Assembly (NCBI GenBank): GCA_937876995.1
Contig: CALEFD010000092.1
Coordinates: 1-48,460, forward strand
Source: an uncultured Bacteroidales bacterium
GTDB lineage: Bacteria; Bacteroidota; Bacteroidia; Bacteroidales; Bacteroidaceae
DNA: 48,460 bases
Direction of reading: 5' to 3'
Of the stretch, positions 26,901 through 35,388 are shown piece after piece (positions within the stretch are counted from its first letter, which is position 1; the number at the start of each line of letters is the position of its first letter). A program made the position numbers and the translations under genes. The notes under the pieces were generated by a model. The model had not been told where the DNA came from and searched no databases. It saw nothing but the letters and a program-made list of their open reading frames with translations.

Positions 26901-29900
26901 ATGCTGATTTTGTTCTCCGGATTTTCAGGATCGTATTCACTGTAAAGCGTGCTCTGCGAAACTTCGCTGCTACCGCTGTTCTTTAAACGGTTTCTGTTAT
27001 TCTTTACGGCAGTCAGCACATCGAACGATATATCCAGCATATTCCTGTTAGGCCATACCATACGACGGTCACTTTCGTTGTCGTTGTTATAGTAACCATG
27101 TTCAGTAACGGTAAGAGGAATCTCATATTCATAGTAGTTTCCGGTGTAATCGGAACCCAAACGAATAAATACAGACATATCGCCATCTTCTAACATCTGA
27201 CCATCGTTGATAGGAGCTTCCAGATGTGAGAACATCTGAATACGTTGATATTTACGCAAATCCAACGCGCTCTTCTTGTATATACCGCGGGCTTCGCCGG
27301 CTTCAAGATTTGTAACCTTAATACTCATAGCCTGTTCGTTATCTTGAATAAGCTGTGCCTGCTGTGGGTCAAGAATACGTGTTATTCCGGGTGGAACAAC
27401 GTAGTTAACTGGAGTGCGGTCTCCATTCTCTTCAATGTTTACCGATGTAGCAGTAAACGAACCGGAAATAACAGGAGTCTTGTTAGAACTGCTTGCAATA
27501 GGCTGTTCGTAGTTTCTCCATTGGCTGGTCATCAGTTCCAGTGAACCAAAGCGTATATGAGTTTCGTCTGTAAAGTTGGTTAGGTAAATACGCATAAATC
27601 TTATAGAACTGAAATCGCGTATTCCGCCTACAGCCTTTTCATATTCATCTACAGGAATTCTGAAACAGTACCAATTTACTGTCTCCATATTTCCGTTACG
27701 CAACTTAATTTTAACTTCGCGTTTGTCGGCTATGTAGTTACGTCCCACCTGCAAATCGGACGGACGCAGTGAAATGCGGTACTGGAAGAACTTTTCATAT
27801 TCATCCAGAGTATAATCCTGGTTGGCGTCTTCAATATCGGGAGTAGTACGAGAAGATTGATCAAAGCGTTCGTCTGTATCTTCTGAATTTGGAGAGTTGC
27901 CTTCAGTACCATTGTAACGCTTATATCTGTCTAAAATAGATACCTGATTATTATCGTAATCTGTACCACGATAATGGTGGAAGTTGTCGCCGGCAGGATC
28001 TTGTTCAAATGCACTATAGATATTTGCAGGCACACGTCCTTTAATCTGCTCCAAATAGGTTGCGTATGTAGAATATTTACGCTCTTCTTCTGAACTCAGA
28101 CCATTCAAACCAACATCCTGTTTACGACGGCTGTCTGCATTGCTGTTATCGAAAGCATATACCAAACTTGTGGTTGTTGGCACTTTACCCCAAACCGTTT
28201 CAGAATATTGTGTGGCATCGTTATTTACAGGAATACCATTTTCAAAATACTTCTTTCCGTCTAACAGAATATCTTCTGATACTTCACCCAGATTTATATA
28301 CATATCGCCACCCATGGCATTCTGGTTGTAGATAAACGGATCAAGCATCCAGAATTCTATATATTCTATGTTGGCAGTTTCAAAATCGGTAGTGCTGAGA
28401 CTGCGCATAATACCGGCCCAATTCTGAGACGGATTAGGCAGATGACCATTTCCATCCAGATTAGGATTAAGGTTATACGGACCACGTTCTTGCGGATAGT
28501 ATGCCAGGTTTAATATGGATAAGGTGGTAGATTCACTGGATGTAGATTCCTTGTTAGGGTACAATTCACGTTCATACACCTCTCTTACATAGTGGTTAGA
28601 CAGTTGGTCCAAATCACTCTTGATATGTGAAGGGGTAAGCATGGAATTTCTTCTGGTAAAGAGCGGATCTATAGTGAACCAGTTAATCAAAGCTCTGTTG
28701 TAACCGGCCTCTACACTGCCAGTCTTTCCATATCCAGGCATACCTGTAGGCACAGCCGCAAGCGACCAGGCAGATGGACGGCTTATATCTATACCGCTCT
28801 CTGCGGCTTCAAAATCGTCAATATATGATGAACTGCCCTGAACTTTATCCGATACTTCCGATATAAGATGAGCCATCTCTGCAGAGAAATTGATTTGAGA
28901 CGGTTGTGTGGCATTGACAAACGGAATAAGATCTATCAAGTTTGTAAGCGCCTGACTTTCGCGTTTGTAATTTACGTTAAACCCAAACATTGTATTCACC
29001 AGAGGTTCGTCACCCATAGTAACCTTACTGGTTAGCGGACGTTCATTCAGGTGCATCAAAGTACCGCCTATCTTAAAGTCGCGATTGAAATCGTATGCCC
29101 AATTCACACCTGCCATAGTCTTTCGTTGCATGCTGAATTCAGTGTTGCTCTCTAACTGAACATCAACCTTTGTGCCGGCATCAATAATGTTCTGGTTTAT
29201 AATGGTAACAGTACCCATGCTGTAGTCCAGAATATAATCGCTATTCTCCACCAGTTCTACACCGCCGGCAGTTACACGTACCGAACCGCGAGGAATATTG
29301 CCAGCCCCTAAATAGATAATACTATTGGATGAACCGGAATGTTGTCCCATAAGCAGGAACTTATCCTTTTCTGCCATGCGCTGTGCTACCACTTTAGTGG
29401 AATCGTATAGCTCCTGGAAGACATATTTGCTTGCCAAACTGCTATTGTTGATACTCTTACGCAGATGCTCACCAAACGGTTCAACAACCGGGAAGATGAT
29501 TTTTCCCGATGATGCCAATACCGTATAACCTTCAATAAAGTCAAAACGACCATTGGGGTGTGCAGACTGATTATCGTCCAAACGGTCCAGATTCATCATC
29601 TGTAGCAGATTGGTACTCTTTAACGATGTCTCCGGCAGATAGGTGATATAGCTGCCTGTGCTGTCGCTTGCGTAGTAAATGTTCAGTTTGAATTTGTTAC
29701 TGCTTACGGAACCACTACCCAATGAATAGATGTTCTTCATCATCAGGTCCCAGGTACCGCTTCCCGGAACATTTGAATTAGACTTAAGCAACTTAACATA
29801 CAGAGCATTACCTGAATCTGTTATGTCTGAAGAAAATTCACCAACCTGATAGCTTTGACCTGCGTAGGTATATTCAAAGGCAACAGCCAGAACTTCGTCG

Positions 29901-31258
29901 GAACTCAAGGCATTTCTTAGCGAGATATAACCTAAACTGCTATTCAGAGTATATTCAGATTCAGAAAGCTTGCGAGCATTAGAAATCTTTTCGTAGTCTG
30001 TGCTACCCATTAGGAAACCACCCAACGTAGTAGCCACATTATCTATGTCGCGCGCCTGTGGATAGTCGTTTGCTATACGGTGGTAAAGGTCGTTGGCACT
30101 GTTATCTGTGGCGGGGCCTCCTGTACTGCTCCAGATGGCATTGCTAATATGTTCAGATTCTCCCAAATCTGTAAAAGCAATAATATTTCTGGGGCTTTCG
30201 TAACTACTGCGTTTATTCGTAACCCATAGCTCAATGCGGGTAATCTTAACCCCGGAAACTATGCTTGGAAGCATAGCCATATTCTTGTCGTAATTATCGC
30301 GGAAGAAGTGTCCCAAAAAGAAATGGCGGTTTTCATCGTAATCGCTTGCATTAATCTCAAAGTCGGTAAGCTGTTCTCCACCCTGTGAACTTACCGATGT
30401 GGATGTAGAGTTCTTTTGTGATAAAACTGTCTGCAAAGAGAGTTTACCAAACTGCAAATCGGCACGAATACCAAAGAGCGATGTAGCTCCCTGAATAAGT
30501 GATGAATTTGTGGGGAAACTTACATTACCTGCTTCAAGTAATCTTATGATTTCATCTTCTTTGCCTTCATAACGCAATTTAATCTTTCTGGTGTCAAAAT
30601 CGAAAGTGGTTTCTGTGTTATAGTTCAAATCCATATTGATTTTATCGCCCACTTTGGCATTGATACTCAGATTTATCTGTTCGTCAAAATCAAAACCACC
30701 TGTCTTTCTGTTTTGAACCGATAACGATGGATTATCCACCTTGTTCCTGTTTACGCCAAACTTTATGGCAGCAGAACCATTTGTTCTTATCTGAACACCT
30801 CCCGGACCAAATATCTTTTCAGCAGGGCCAAGATCGAACTTCATATCGGTAAAATCGAACTTGTTTGTGCCGTTATTTGCAAATTCCTCTTCGTTTTTAG
30901 TACGGAAGTAAGACTGCATAGAGCGTTGCATGCTCCATTTGTTGTATTCAGGCTGGGTCATCAGGAAAGGGGTAGTAAGATAGTTGTCGCCAAGCTTAAC
31001 TCCCACTTTGTATATGTCGGCCTCTTCATCGTATTCCGTAACATTCTGAATGTTTTCCGGTGTACGCAAATCGGCAGAATAATTCCTGTTCAGATCTTCC
31101 GATTCCTCCGGAACGGTCTTACTAACCTTAAAGCGGGCATTCTGAACCGTGTCTTGTGGTTCTGTCTCTGAGCTTTGTCCATATAACACACCTAAGCTCC
31201 CGCATAAACAGGAGCCTAACAGTATGGTTAATATCAGAACAAATCTCTTTAATGCCAT
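23918..31258 (-). CDS. sprA: SprA/Sov, T9SS outer-membrane translocon
   Basis: A 2446-residue outer-membrane protein (start ATG 31258; a TTG in frame at 31267 adds three residues). The size is close to SprA of Flavobacterium and Sov of Porphyromonas, which form the giant beta-barrel channel of the type IX secretion system. There is a signal peptide (MALKRFVLILTILLGSCLCG). The N-terminal part contains FTDMKFDLGPAEKIFGPGGV and KVGDKINMDLNYNTETTFDF, both typical of the family. The rest is rich in alternating beta strands, and the C-terminus ends in an aromatic beta-strand pattern (GITLKFSLTR). It starts 16 bases after ruvA, matching the known ruvA-sprA order in this phylum. The presence of T9SS substrates is supported by the sorting-like tail of the GH98-type protein. 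Other T9SS genes are not in the window. Confidence 0.9.
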   Translation of the reverse strand: MALKRFVLILTILLGSCLCGSLGVLYGQSSETEPQDTVQNARFKVSKTVPEESEDLNRNYSADLRTPENIQNVTEYDEEADIYKVGVKLGDNYLTTPFLMTQPEYNKWSMQRSMQSYFRTKNEEEFANNGTNKFDFTDMKFDLGPAEKIFGPGGVQIRTNGSAAIKFGVNRNKVDNPSLSVQNRKTGGFDFDEQINLSINAKVGDKINMDLNYNTETTFDFDTRKIKLRYEGKEDEIIRLLEAGNVSFPTNSSLIQGATSLFGIRADLQFGKLSLQTVLSQKNSTSTSVSSQGGEQLTDFEINASDYDENRHFFLGHFFRDNYDKNMAMLPSIVSGVKITRIELWVTNKRSSYESPRNIIAFTDLGESEHISNAIWSSTGGPATDNSANDLYHRIANDYPQARDIDNVATTLGGFLMGSTDYEKISNARKLSESEYTLNSSLGYISLRNALSSDEVLAVAFEYTYAGQSYQVGEFSSDITDSGNALYVKLLKSNSNVPGSGTWDLMMKNIYSLGSGSVSSNKFKLNIYYASDSTGSYITYLPETSLKSTNLLQMMNLDRLDDNQSAHPNGRFDFIEGYTVLASSGKIIFPVVEPFGEHLRKSINNSSLASKYVFQELYDSTKVVAQRMAEKDKFLLMGQHSGSSNSIIYLGAGNIPRGSVRVTAGGVELVENSDYILDYSMGTVTIINQNIIDAGTKVDVQLESNTEFSMQRKTMAGVNWAYDFNRDFKIGGTLMHLNERPLTSKVTMGDEPLVNTMFGFNVNYKRESQALTNLIDLIPFVNATQPSQINFSAEMAHLISEVSDKVQGSSSYIDDFEAAESGIDISRPSAWSLAAVPTGMPGYGKTGSVEAGYNRALINWFTIDPLFTRRNSMLTPSHIKSDLDQLSNHYVREVYERELYPNKESTSSESTTLSILNLAYYPQERGPYNLNPNLDGNGHLPNPSQNWAGIMRSLSTTDFETANIEYIEFWMLDPFIYNQNAMGGDMYINLGEVSEDILLDGKKYFENGIPVNNDATQYSETVWGKVPTTTSLVYAFDNSNADSRRKQDVGLNGLSSEEERKYSTYATYLEQIKGRVPANIYSAFEQDPAGDNFHHYRGTDYDNNQVSILDRYKRYNGTEGNSPNSEDTDERFDQSSRTTPDIEDANQDYTLDEYEKFFQYRISLRPSDLQVGRNYIADKREVKIKLRNGNMETVNWYCFRIPVDEYEKAVGGIRDFSSIRFMRIYLTNFTDETHIRFGSLELMTSQWRNYEQPIASSSNKTPVISGSFTATSVNIEENGDRTPVNYVVPPGITRILDPQQAQLIQDNEQAMSIKVTNLEAGEARGIYKKSALDLRKYQRIQMFSHLEAPINDGQMLEDGDMSVFIRLGSDYTGNYYEYEIPLTVTEHGYYNNDNESDRRMVWPNRNMLDISFDVLTAVKNNRNRLKNSGSSEVSQSTLYSEYDPENPENKISIIGNPSIGNVRAIMIGIRNNSLTTKSAELWVNELRLVGFESRGGSAARANMSMKLSDIGNVDFAGQMSTAGYGGLEQGISQRSMEDFYKYSMTTSFDIGRFLPEQAKVSLPIYYSYTKENVSPYYSPYDTDLILDDVIDSYSDRRSQDSIRSITQDVTVQKNFSISNARIDISGEKPMPYDPANFSASFSSSVQENSASTIVYENDKSWKANLTYSYSPDIQGWKPFSFIRYQSNWLTILKDMTINFVPQSFSFNTNLVRNYHELQERDLESMNGGNDIPALFSQQFYWDRDMTLRWDPLRDLRMSFTAKTQAEIEEPYMIVNKDLYPDEYALWKDSVKASLSRMGRPLDYQQTFQASYQIPLNKLPLLSWFTSDITFNSQYSWDRGTTYADGTSFGNIISSNRTISSNGRMNFQTLYNKVPYLKEINDKYTDKGNRKKPTPKKVKAFQKEFTLLPDSTFTITHNQGTLKPKVTFTTKDGTTIKLRYKRVDANTITVRYKDTLNVMVKAVLDPDAVYKTERFTLKDGLDLTTRAVMMIRNASFTYRNTYNMSLPGFMPDASMLGQNSGSGMLAPGLDFAFGLTNNSYLHKAQHNNWLLQNDSVSYSAASSAGESLQVKMMLEPFMNFRIDVNSSWEKSNSRTIQYMYAGMPESQTGTFSMTVVTLKSAFERKNPDNGYKSKSFERLADNINTVQKRVENQYVGAIYPEGTTLAGSVYNPENGGVNPYSADVLIPAFLAAYTGKDANKSSLNLFPSILSMMPNWSVTYSGLNQIPFFQKYFKSFNLKHSYKSVYSMGSYNTFMSYMEYMNDLGFINDITTGSPIPNSMFNIGSVSINESFAPLVGVDMTFNNSLSARLECRKTRVINLSTSAVQVVETTSDDITAGASYRISNLKLFGAQQGTGRNKVNNNLNMNLDFSYRNQNALCRNIKTMATQATSGNRAVKLAFSADYIYSKMLTLNFYYDFQSNFPLVSTSSYPTATHDCGITLKFSLTR

Positions 31259-31274
31259 TGAATACAAATTAAGA

Positions 31275-31871
31275 TTAGATACGTTTCAAAGCCTCTTTGA
31301 TAGCGCCCTCCACAGATATGTTTGGTTGCTCTTTAACAATAGCCTGAACAACTTTTTGCGATGCAGCCTGTGGAAAACCCAACATAACAAGCGCTGCTAC
31401 CGATTCCTCTACAGTCTGTCCTGCTTGCGAATTTGTACCTATGTTCAGTATGTCTGCATTGGCAGAACCTTTTGCAACCTTATCGTGCAAATCCACTATG
31501 ATACGTTGTGCTGTTTTTGCACCAATACCTTTAACCTTCTTAAGAAGAGCATCGTTTCCGCTGCCAATAATCTCAATTAGTTCGGCAGGAGAAAAGGCCG
31601 ATAATATCATAATAGCACTGTTTCCACCTATTCCCGATACCGATATAAGTTGAAGGAACAGATCTCTCTCCTGTTTGTCGGCAAAACCAAAAAGGTTATA
31701 AGCATCTTCTCTTATAGCTTCGTAAACATAAAGTTTGCACTCTTTTCTCTCCTGAATGGCAGAAAAAGTGTTCAGTGATATGTTCAGCATAAAACCAATA
31801 CCTGAATTGGTTTCTAAAACAGCGTATGTAGGTGTTATTTCGGCAATTGAGCCCTTTATGTAGTTTATCAT
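31275..31871 (-). CDS. ruvA: Holliday junction branch migration protein RuvA
   Basis: RuvA binds four-way DNA junctions and guides the RuvB motor. The 198-residue protein has the N-terminal OB fold (MINYIKGSIAEITPTYAVLE), two helix-hairpin-helix motifs (SVSGIGGNSA near residue 77 and VKGIGAKTAQRI near 112), and a C-terminal domain that would contact RuvB (EESVAALVMLGF). The length is normal. It is the first gene of a probable two-gene unit with sprA. No clear TAnnTTTG box was found directly upstream. Confidence 0.95.
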   Translation of the reverse strand: MINYIKGSIAEITPTYAVLETNSGIGFMLNISLNTFSAIQERKECKLYVYEAIREDAYNLFGFADKQERDLFLQLISVSGIGGNSAIMILSAFSPAELIEIIGSGNDALLKKVKGIGAKTAQRIIVDLHDKVAKGSANADILNIGTNSQAGQTVEESVAALVMLGFPQAASQKVVQAIVKEQPNISVEGAIKEALKRI

Positions 31872-31981
31872 ATACTCTCATTTATATAAATATAAATTAA
31901 TAACGGCAGTATGGCTGCTTTATTGTATAAAGACGAAAAAAATGTAAAAAGATACCAATATCGTAAAAAAATACAATCCTG

Positions 31982-32015
31982 TTGTATAATTTTTCATCTG
32001 CTTGTTGTAATTTCG
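31982..32015 (+). promoter_or_regulatory. Promoter of the diaminopimelate dehydrogenase gene
   Basis: TAATTTCG at 32008-32015 (one deviation from TAnnTTTG) with TTG at 31982-31984, spacer 23 bases. Confidence 0.4.
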
Positions 32016-32042
32016 CACTTTGAAAAACAAAAATATTAAAAG

Positions 32043-32942
32043 ATGAATAAGATTAAGGCAGCCATAGTAGGCTATGGAAACATTGGTCAGTATGTTTTAG
32101 AGGCACTCCAGAGCGCACCCGATTTTGAGATTGTAGGTATAGTACGCAGAAACGGAGATGCCCATAAACCTGCAGAACTGAACGAATATAAAGTAGTTAA
32201 GGATATACAGGATTTACCAAAACCGGATGTGGCAATACTTGCTGTTCCCAGCCGTAGCGCAGAAAAATATGCAGCAGAAATATTGCCATTGGGTATAAAT
32301 ACCGTAGATAGCTTTGATATTCATTCATTAATAGTGGAGACCCGTTCCAGAATCGATAAAATAGCAAAGGAGAATGGACAGGTGGCTGTAATTTCAGCAG
32401 GATGGGATCCGGGAAGCGATTCCATAGTACGCGCCCTTATGCAGAGTATGGCTCCAAAAGGAATAAGCTACACAAACTTTGGCCCGGGAATGTCAATGGG
32501 TCACACAGTAGCAGTAAAGGCTATTGATGGTGTAAAGAATGCACTTTCAATGACCATACCTGTAGGAACAGGAATACATCGCAGAATGGTTTATATAGAG
32601 CTGTTGGATGGCTATAAGTTTGAAGACGTTGCTGCAGCAATCAAAGCAGACCCATATTTTGTGAATGATGAAACTCACGTTATGCAGGTAGAGAGTGTAG
32701 ATGAACTGAAAGATATGGGACATGGAGTAGAACTGACCCGCAAAGGTGTTTCGGGTAAAACTCAGAACCAACTCTTCTCATTCAACATGAAGATAAACAA
32801 CCCTGCGCTTACAGCTCAGGTTTTGGTAAACGTGGCAAGAGCATCAATGCTTCAGAAACCGGGATGCTACACTATGATAGAGATTCCTGTTATTGATATG
32901 CTCCCCGGCAATCGCGAAGAACTCATTGCCCATTTAGTATAA
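32043..32942 (+). CDS. ddh: Meso-diaminopimelate dehydrogenase
   Basis: Catalyses the NADPH-dependent one-step conversion of tetrahydrodipicolinate plus ammonia to meso-diaminopimelate, the short route to lysine and peptidoglycan. The 299-residue protein starts with a Rossmann motif (AAIVGYGNIGQYVLEAL) and contains the family segments AGWDPGSDSIVRAL and GPGMSMGHTVAVKAI. The length is typical. The gene is monocistronic, with its own promoter and a terminator shared with the convergent MORN gene. Confidence 0.9.
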   Translation: MNKIKAAIVGYGNIGQYVLEALQSAPDFEIVGIVRRNGDAHKPAELNEYKVVKDIQDLPKPDVAILAVPSRSAEKYAAEILPLGINTVDSFDIHSLIVETRSRIDKIAKENGQVAVISAGWDPGSDSIVRALMQSMAPKGISYTNFGPGMSMGHTVAVKAIDGVKNALSMTIPVGTGIHRRMVYIELLDGYKFEDVAAAIKADPYFVNDETHVMQVESVDELKDMGHGVELTRKGVSGKTQNQLFSFNMKINNPALTAQVLVNVARASMLQKPGCYTMIEIPVIDMLPGNREELIAHLV

Positions 32943-32964
32943 ATATTACAACATCATTATATTG

Positions 32965-32998
32965 CGGCGGATCTTTTTGATTCGCCGTTGTTGTTTTT
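32965..32998. terminator. Terminator between ddh and the MORN gene
   Basis: A 9-bp stem with one mismatch (32965-32973 with 32979-32987), a 5-base T-rich loop and a following TTGTTTTT tract. It lies between convergent genes and could serve ddh mainly. Confidence 0.7.
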
Positions 32999-33011
32999 AT
33001 AGCTGTGAAAT

Positions 33012-34115
33012 TTAGAATTGGATGCCGATACCGGCATAGAGACCTTCGGCTTTGTTCAGACCTACTATAAGATTGTAAAAGACACTGTCTGTGAAACCTA
33101 TGTTGTATCTGATGAATGTTCCGTAGTTCATAAAAACACTGTCAAATCTGGTTTTGTAGTATCGCTTGTTTCGTTCAAAAGGACCTGATTCAGAAGCCAA
33201 ACAGTTTTTGTATGCAGTGTTTATGCCTAAACCTAAATTCACGCCAAACTGAACGAAATCATCCAAAAACCACCCAAAGTTAAAAAGTACATTGTAACCA
33301 TTATAGACCCCCTCTGTAAACTCCTCATCAGGAAATTCATCCCAACCAATTACTGTGGGATATTCATCGTCTTCAACAACCACCCCATCTTTTCCTCTGT
33401 AAGGATCGGTAGGTATTCCAAAAGTTCTTTTGCCTATATTGGCACTAAGTGTTACACCCCAAAACGTATATCCGTTACCTGCCGATATATCCAGTACCAA
33501 CATATCTTTGCTACCTATGGATAAACCCATACAGAGTACATCGTATTCGGGCACTTCGTAATAGCTGTAGTCTTGAGAAGCCTGGGCGGCAGCAATAGAA
33601 TCGGCCATCTCCTGGTTCTTGACTTTGCCTATGTATATGTCATTTTCAAAGTATCCTTTGTAGAGAGTAGTATCTTGTTTTGACAATAGTACACCTGCGC
33701 CATGCCGCATATCGTCTTTCCATTCACCGGCATAATAACCTCCATCTTCGTACATAAGAGTGCCTACGCCATTGAACATGCCGTTTTCCCAATGTCCATT
33801 GTATTCAGCTCCATTTGCATATTTATACACGCCTTCGCCGCTCATTTTGTGGTCTTTGAAAGAACCGCTGTAGTAGTCGCCATCAGGGAAACGCAAGTTG
33901 CCCTTACCATTCCACAGACCATCTTTCCATTCACCGGAATAGATGGTTCCGTCGCTATATTTCATTGTACCTTGTCCGTTGAATAGAGAATCTGCAATAC
34001 CTCCTACATACCAAGAACCGTCATCAAATCTTAACGTATCCGATTCCGTGTTTTGGGCTACTGCATTGCTTATGCAGAATAACAGAACCAAAAGTATGGT
34101 AAATGTTCTCCTCAT
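33012..34115 (-). CDS. MORN-repeat protein with C-terminal beta-barrel-like domain
   Basis: A 367-residue exported protein (signal MRRTFTILLVLLFCISNAVAQ). Start 34115 is preferred over 34292 because a full promoter lies between them and the longer frame crosses it. Residues about 30-175 carry about six MORN repeats of the YxGxxxxGxxxGxGxxxxxDG kind. The region after about 185 (VLDISAGNGYTFWGVTLSANIG to the terminal GLYAGIGIQF) alternates aromatic and small residues and ends in Phe, like an outer-membrane beta-barrel. MORN repeats are scaffolds, so the protein may organise something at the cell surface; this is inference. Confidence 0.75.
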   Translation of the reverse strand: MRRTFTILLVLLFCISNAVAQNTESDTLRFDDGSWYVGGIADSLFNGQGTMKYSDGTIYSGEWKDGLWNGKGNLRFPDGDYYSGSFKDHKMSGEGVYKYANGAEYNGHWENGMFNGVGTLMYEDGGYYAGEWKDDMRHGAGVLLSKQDTTLYKGYFENDIYIGKVKNQEMADSIAAAQASQDYSYYEVPEYDVLCMGLSIGSKDMLVLDISAGNGYTFWGVTLSANIGKRTFGIPTDPYRGKDGVVVEDDEYPTVIGWDEFPDEEFTEGVYNGYNVLFNFGWFLDDFVQFGVNLGLGINTAYKNCLASESGPFERNKRYYKTRFDSVFMNYGTFIRYNIGFTDSVFYNLIVGLNKAEGLYAGIGIQF

Positions 34116-34142
34116 TTTTTTTGCGTAAATATAGTTGTTGTA

Positions 34143-34174
34143 CAAAAGTAATGTATATAAAAATCCACTGCAAA
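34143..34174 (-). promoter_or_regulatory. Promoter of the MORN gene
   Basis: On the minus strand TACTTTTG (34150-34143) with TTTG (34174-34171) 20 bases upstream is a full match to consensus. It supports the downstream start at 34115. Confidence 0.7.
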
Positions 34175-34385
34175 AATAAAATTGGTAATTGCTATAAACA
34201 AGGGGAGATTTCCTACAAATATAGGGGAATATTCCTAAAAAAAGTAAAACACTGAACCCTGCAAACATGAAGAAACGGCTAAATACACCCAAAATATAGG
34301 ATTATTTAACCAACAGGTGGTAGCTTTCGTTTCTTTGTTGTATCTTCGCACAAATAAATAGGAACAACGCAAATTCTTTGTTATT

Positions 34386-34610
34386 ATGAGCGAAAATAAA
34401 GATCTAAAGTGTGTTTTTAAAGGGGAGGCTTTTGAAGCAGAGATAGTTAAAGGCAGATTAGAATCGGAAGGCATTCCTGCTATGATAATGAACAATTCAA
34501 TGAGTGCAATACTTTCTACATACACTATAACATCCGGTAATGTAAGCGTGTTGGTGAATGCAGAAAATGAAGATAAAGCAAAAGAGATACTTGCAAATGA
34601 AAACGCCTAA
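34386..34610 (+). CDS. DUF2007-family small protein
   Basis: A 74-residue soluble protein (MSENKDLKCVFKGEAFEAEI). It resembles the DUF2007 (putative signal-transducing) family through the LESEGIPAMIMNNSMSA core and a C-terminal EDKAKEIL helix. There is no signal peptide and the function is unknown. Its stop overlaps the proB start by 14 bases, so it probably heads the proB-proA-argF' transcription unit. A TATCTTCG element at 34341-34348 may be the promoter. Confidence 0.8.
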   Translation: MSENKDLKCVFKGEAFEAEIVKGRLESEGIPAMIMNNSMSAILSTYTITSGNVSVLVNAENEDKAKEILANENA

Positions 34611-35388
34611 AAGAGTAGCAGTAAAGGTAGGCAGTAATGTGTTGACACGTGCCGACGGAAGATTAGATATAGCCAGAATGGCATCTTTGGTAGATCAGAT
34701 AGCCGATTTACACAAACGCGGTATAGAGGTAATGCTTATATCGTCCGGTGCGGTGGCATCGGGCAGAGGTGCATTGCCACATCTAAAAAACGATGATAGC
34801 GTAACAGGGCGTCAGTTGTTTGCAGCAGTAGGTCAGGCAAAGCTTATAGAACACTACTATAACTTTTTTCAAGAATACGATATTACTGTAGGTCAGATAC
34901 TTACCACAAAAGAAAATTTTGTAGATCAAACACTGCAACTGAACCAGAAACGTTGTATGGGGGCAATGCTTAAAAACAGAATAGTTCCTGTAATTAACGA
35001 AAACGATACCGTATCTGTAAAAGAGCTGATGTTTACCGATAACGATGAACTTTCAGGTCTGGTAGCTCAGATGATGAAAGCAGAACTTTTGGTTATTCTT
35101 AGCAATGTAGATGGTGTATTTACAGGAAATCCGGAAGACCCCGATTCAGAACTGATACGCACTGTTCAGGCAGAAGAAGATTATTCACAATGTGTAAGCA
35201 ACAGCAAATCAAAATACGGTCGTGGCGGAATGATGACCAAAATGAAAACCGCAAAATCTGTGGCTAAGAACGGAATTGAGGTAAGAATAGCCAACGGCAC
35301 TCGTCAAAACATATTGTTAGATGTAGTGCTGAATCCGGAAACAGCCGTTTGCACACGTTTCTTAACACCTAAAAACAGAAAAAAATGA
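34597..35388 (+). CDS. proB: Glutamate 5-kinase, PUA-less
   Basis: Phosphorylates glutamate to gamma-glutamyl phosphate, the first step of proline synthesis. The amino-acid-kinase fold is clear (AVKVGSNVLT, LISSGAVASGRGAL, PVINENDTVS, LSNVDGVFTG, KMKTAKSVAKNG). The protein is 263 residues, so it ends after the kinase domain and lacks the C-terminal PUA domain of the Escherichia coli enzyme; a natural short form is more likely than truncation because the reading is intact and coupled to proA. The start is ATG 34597, inside the end of the DUF2007 gene. It overlaps proA by 4 bases (ATGA). Confidence 0.9.
   Translation: MKTPKRVAVKVGSNVLTRADGRLDIARMASLVDQIADLHKRGIEVMLISSGAVASGRGALPHLKNDDSVTGRQLFAAVGQAKLIEHYYNFFQEYDITVGQILTTKENFVDQTLQLNQKRCMGAMLKNRIVPVINENDTVSVKELMFTDNDELSGLVAQMMKAELLVILSNVDGVFTGNPEDPDSELIRTVQAEEDYSQCVSNSKSKYGRGGMMTKMKTAKSVAKNGIEVRIANGTRQNILLDVVLNPETAVCTRFLTPKNRKK

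Noticed and set aside
31149..31580. 143-codon plus-strand frame across the ruvA/sprA junction
   Set aside because: It is antisense to two well-supported genes and has no domain.
34235..34525. 96-codon minus-strand frame
   Set aside because: It is antisense to the DUF2007 gene and to the promoter region of the MORN gene.
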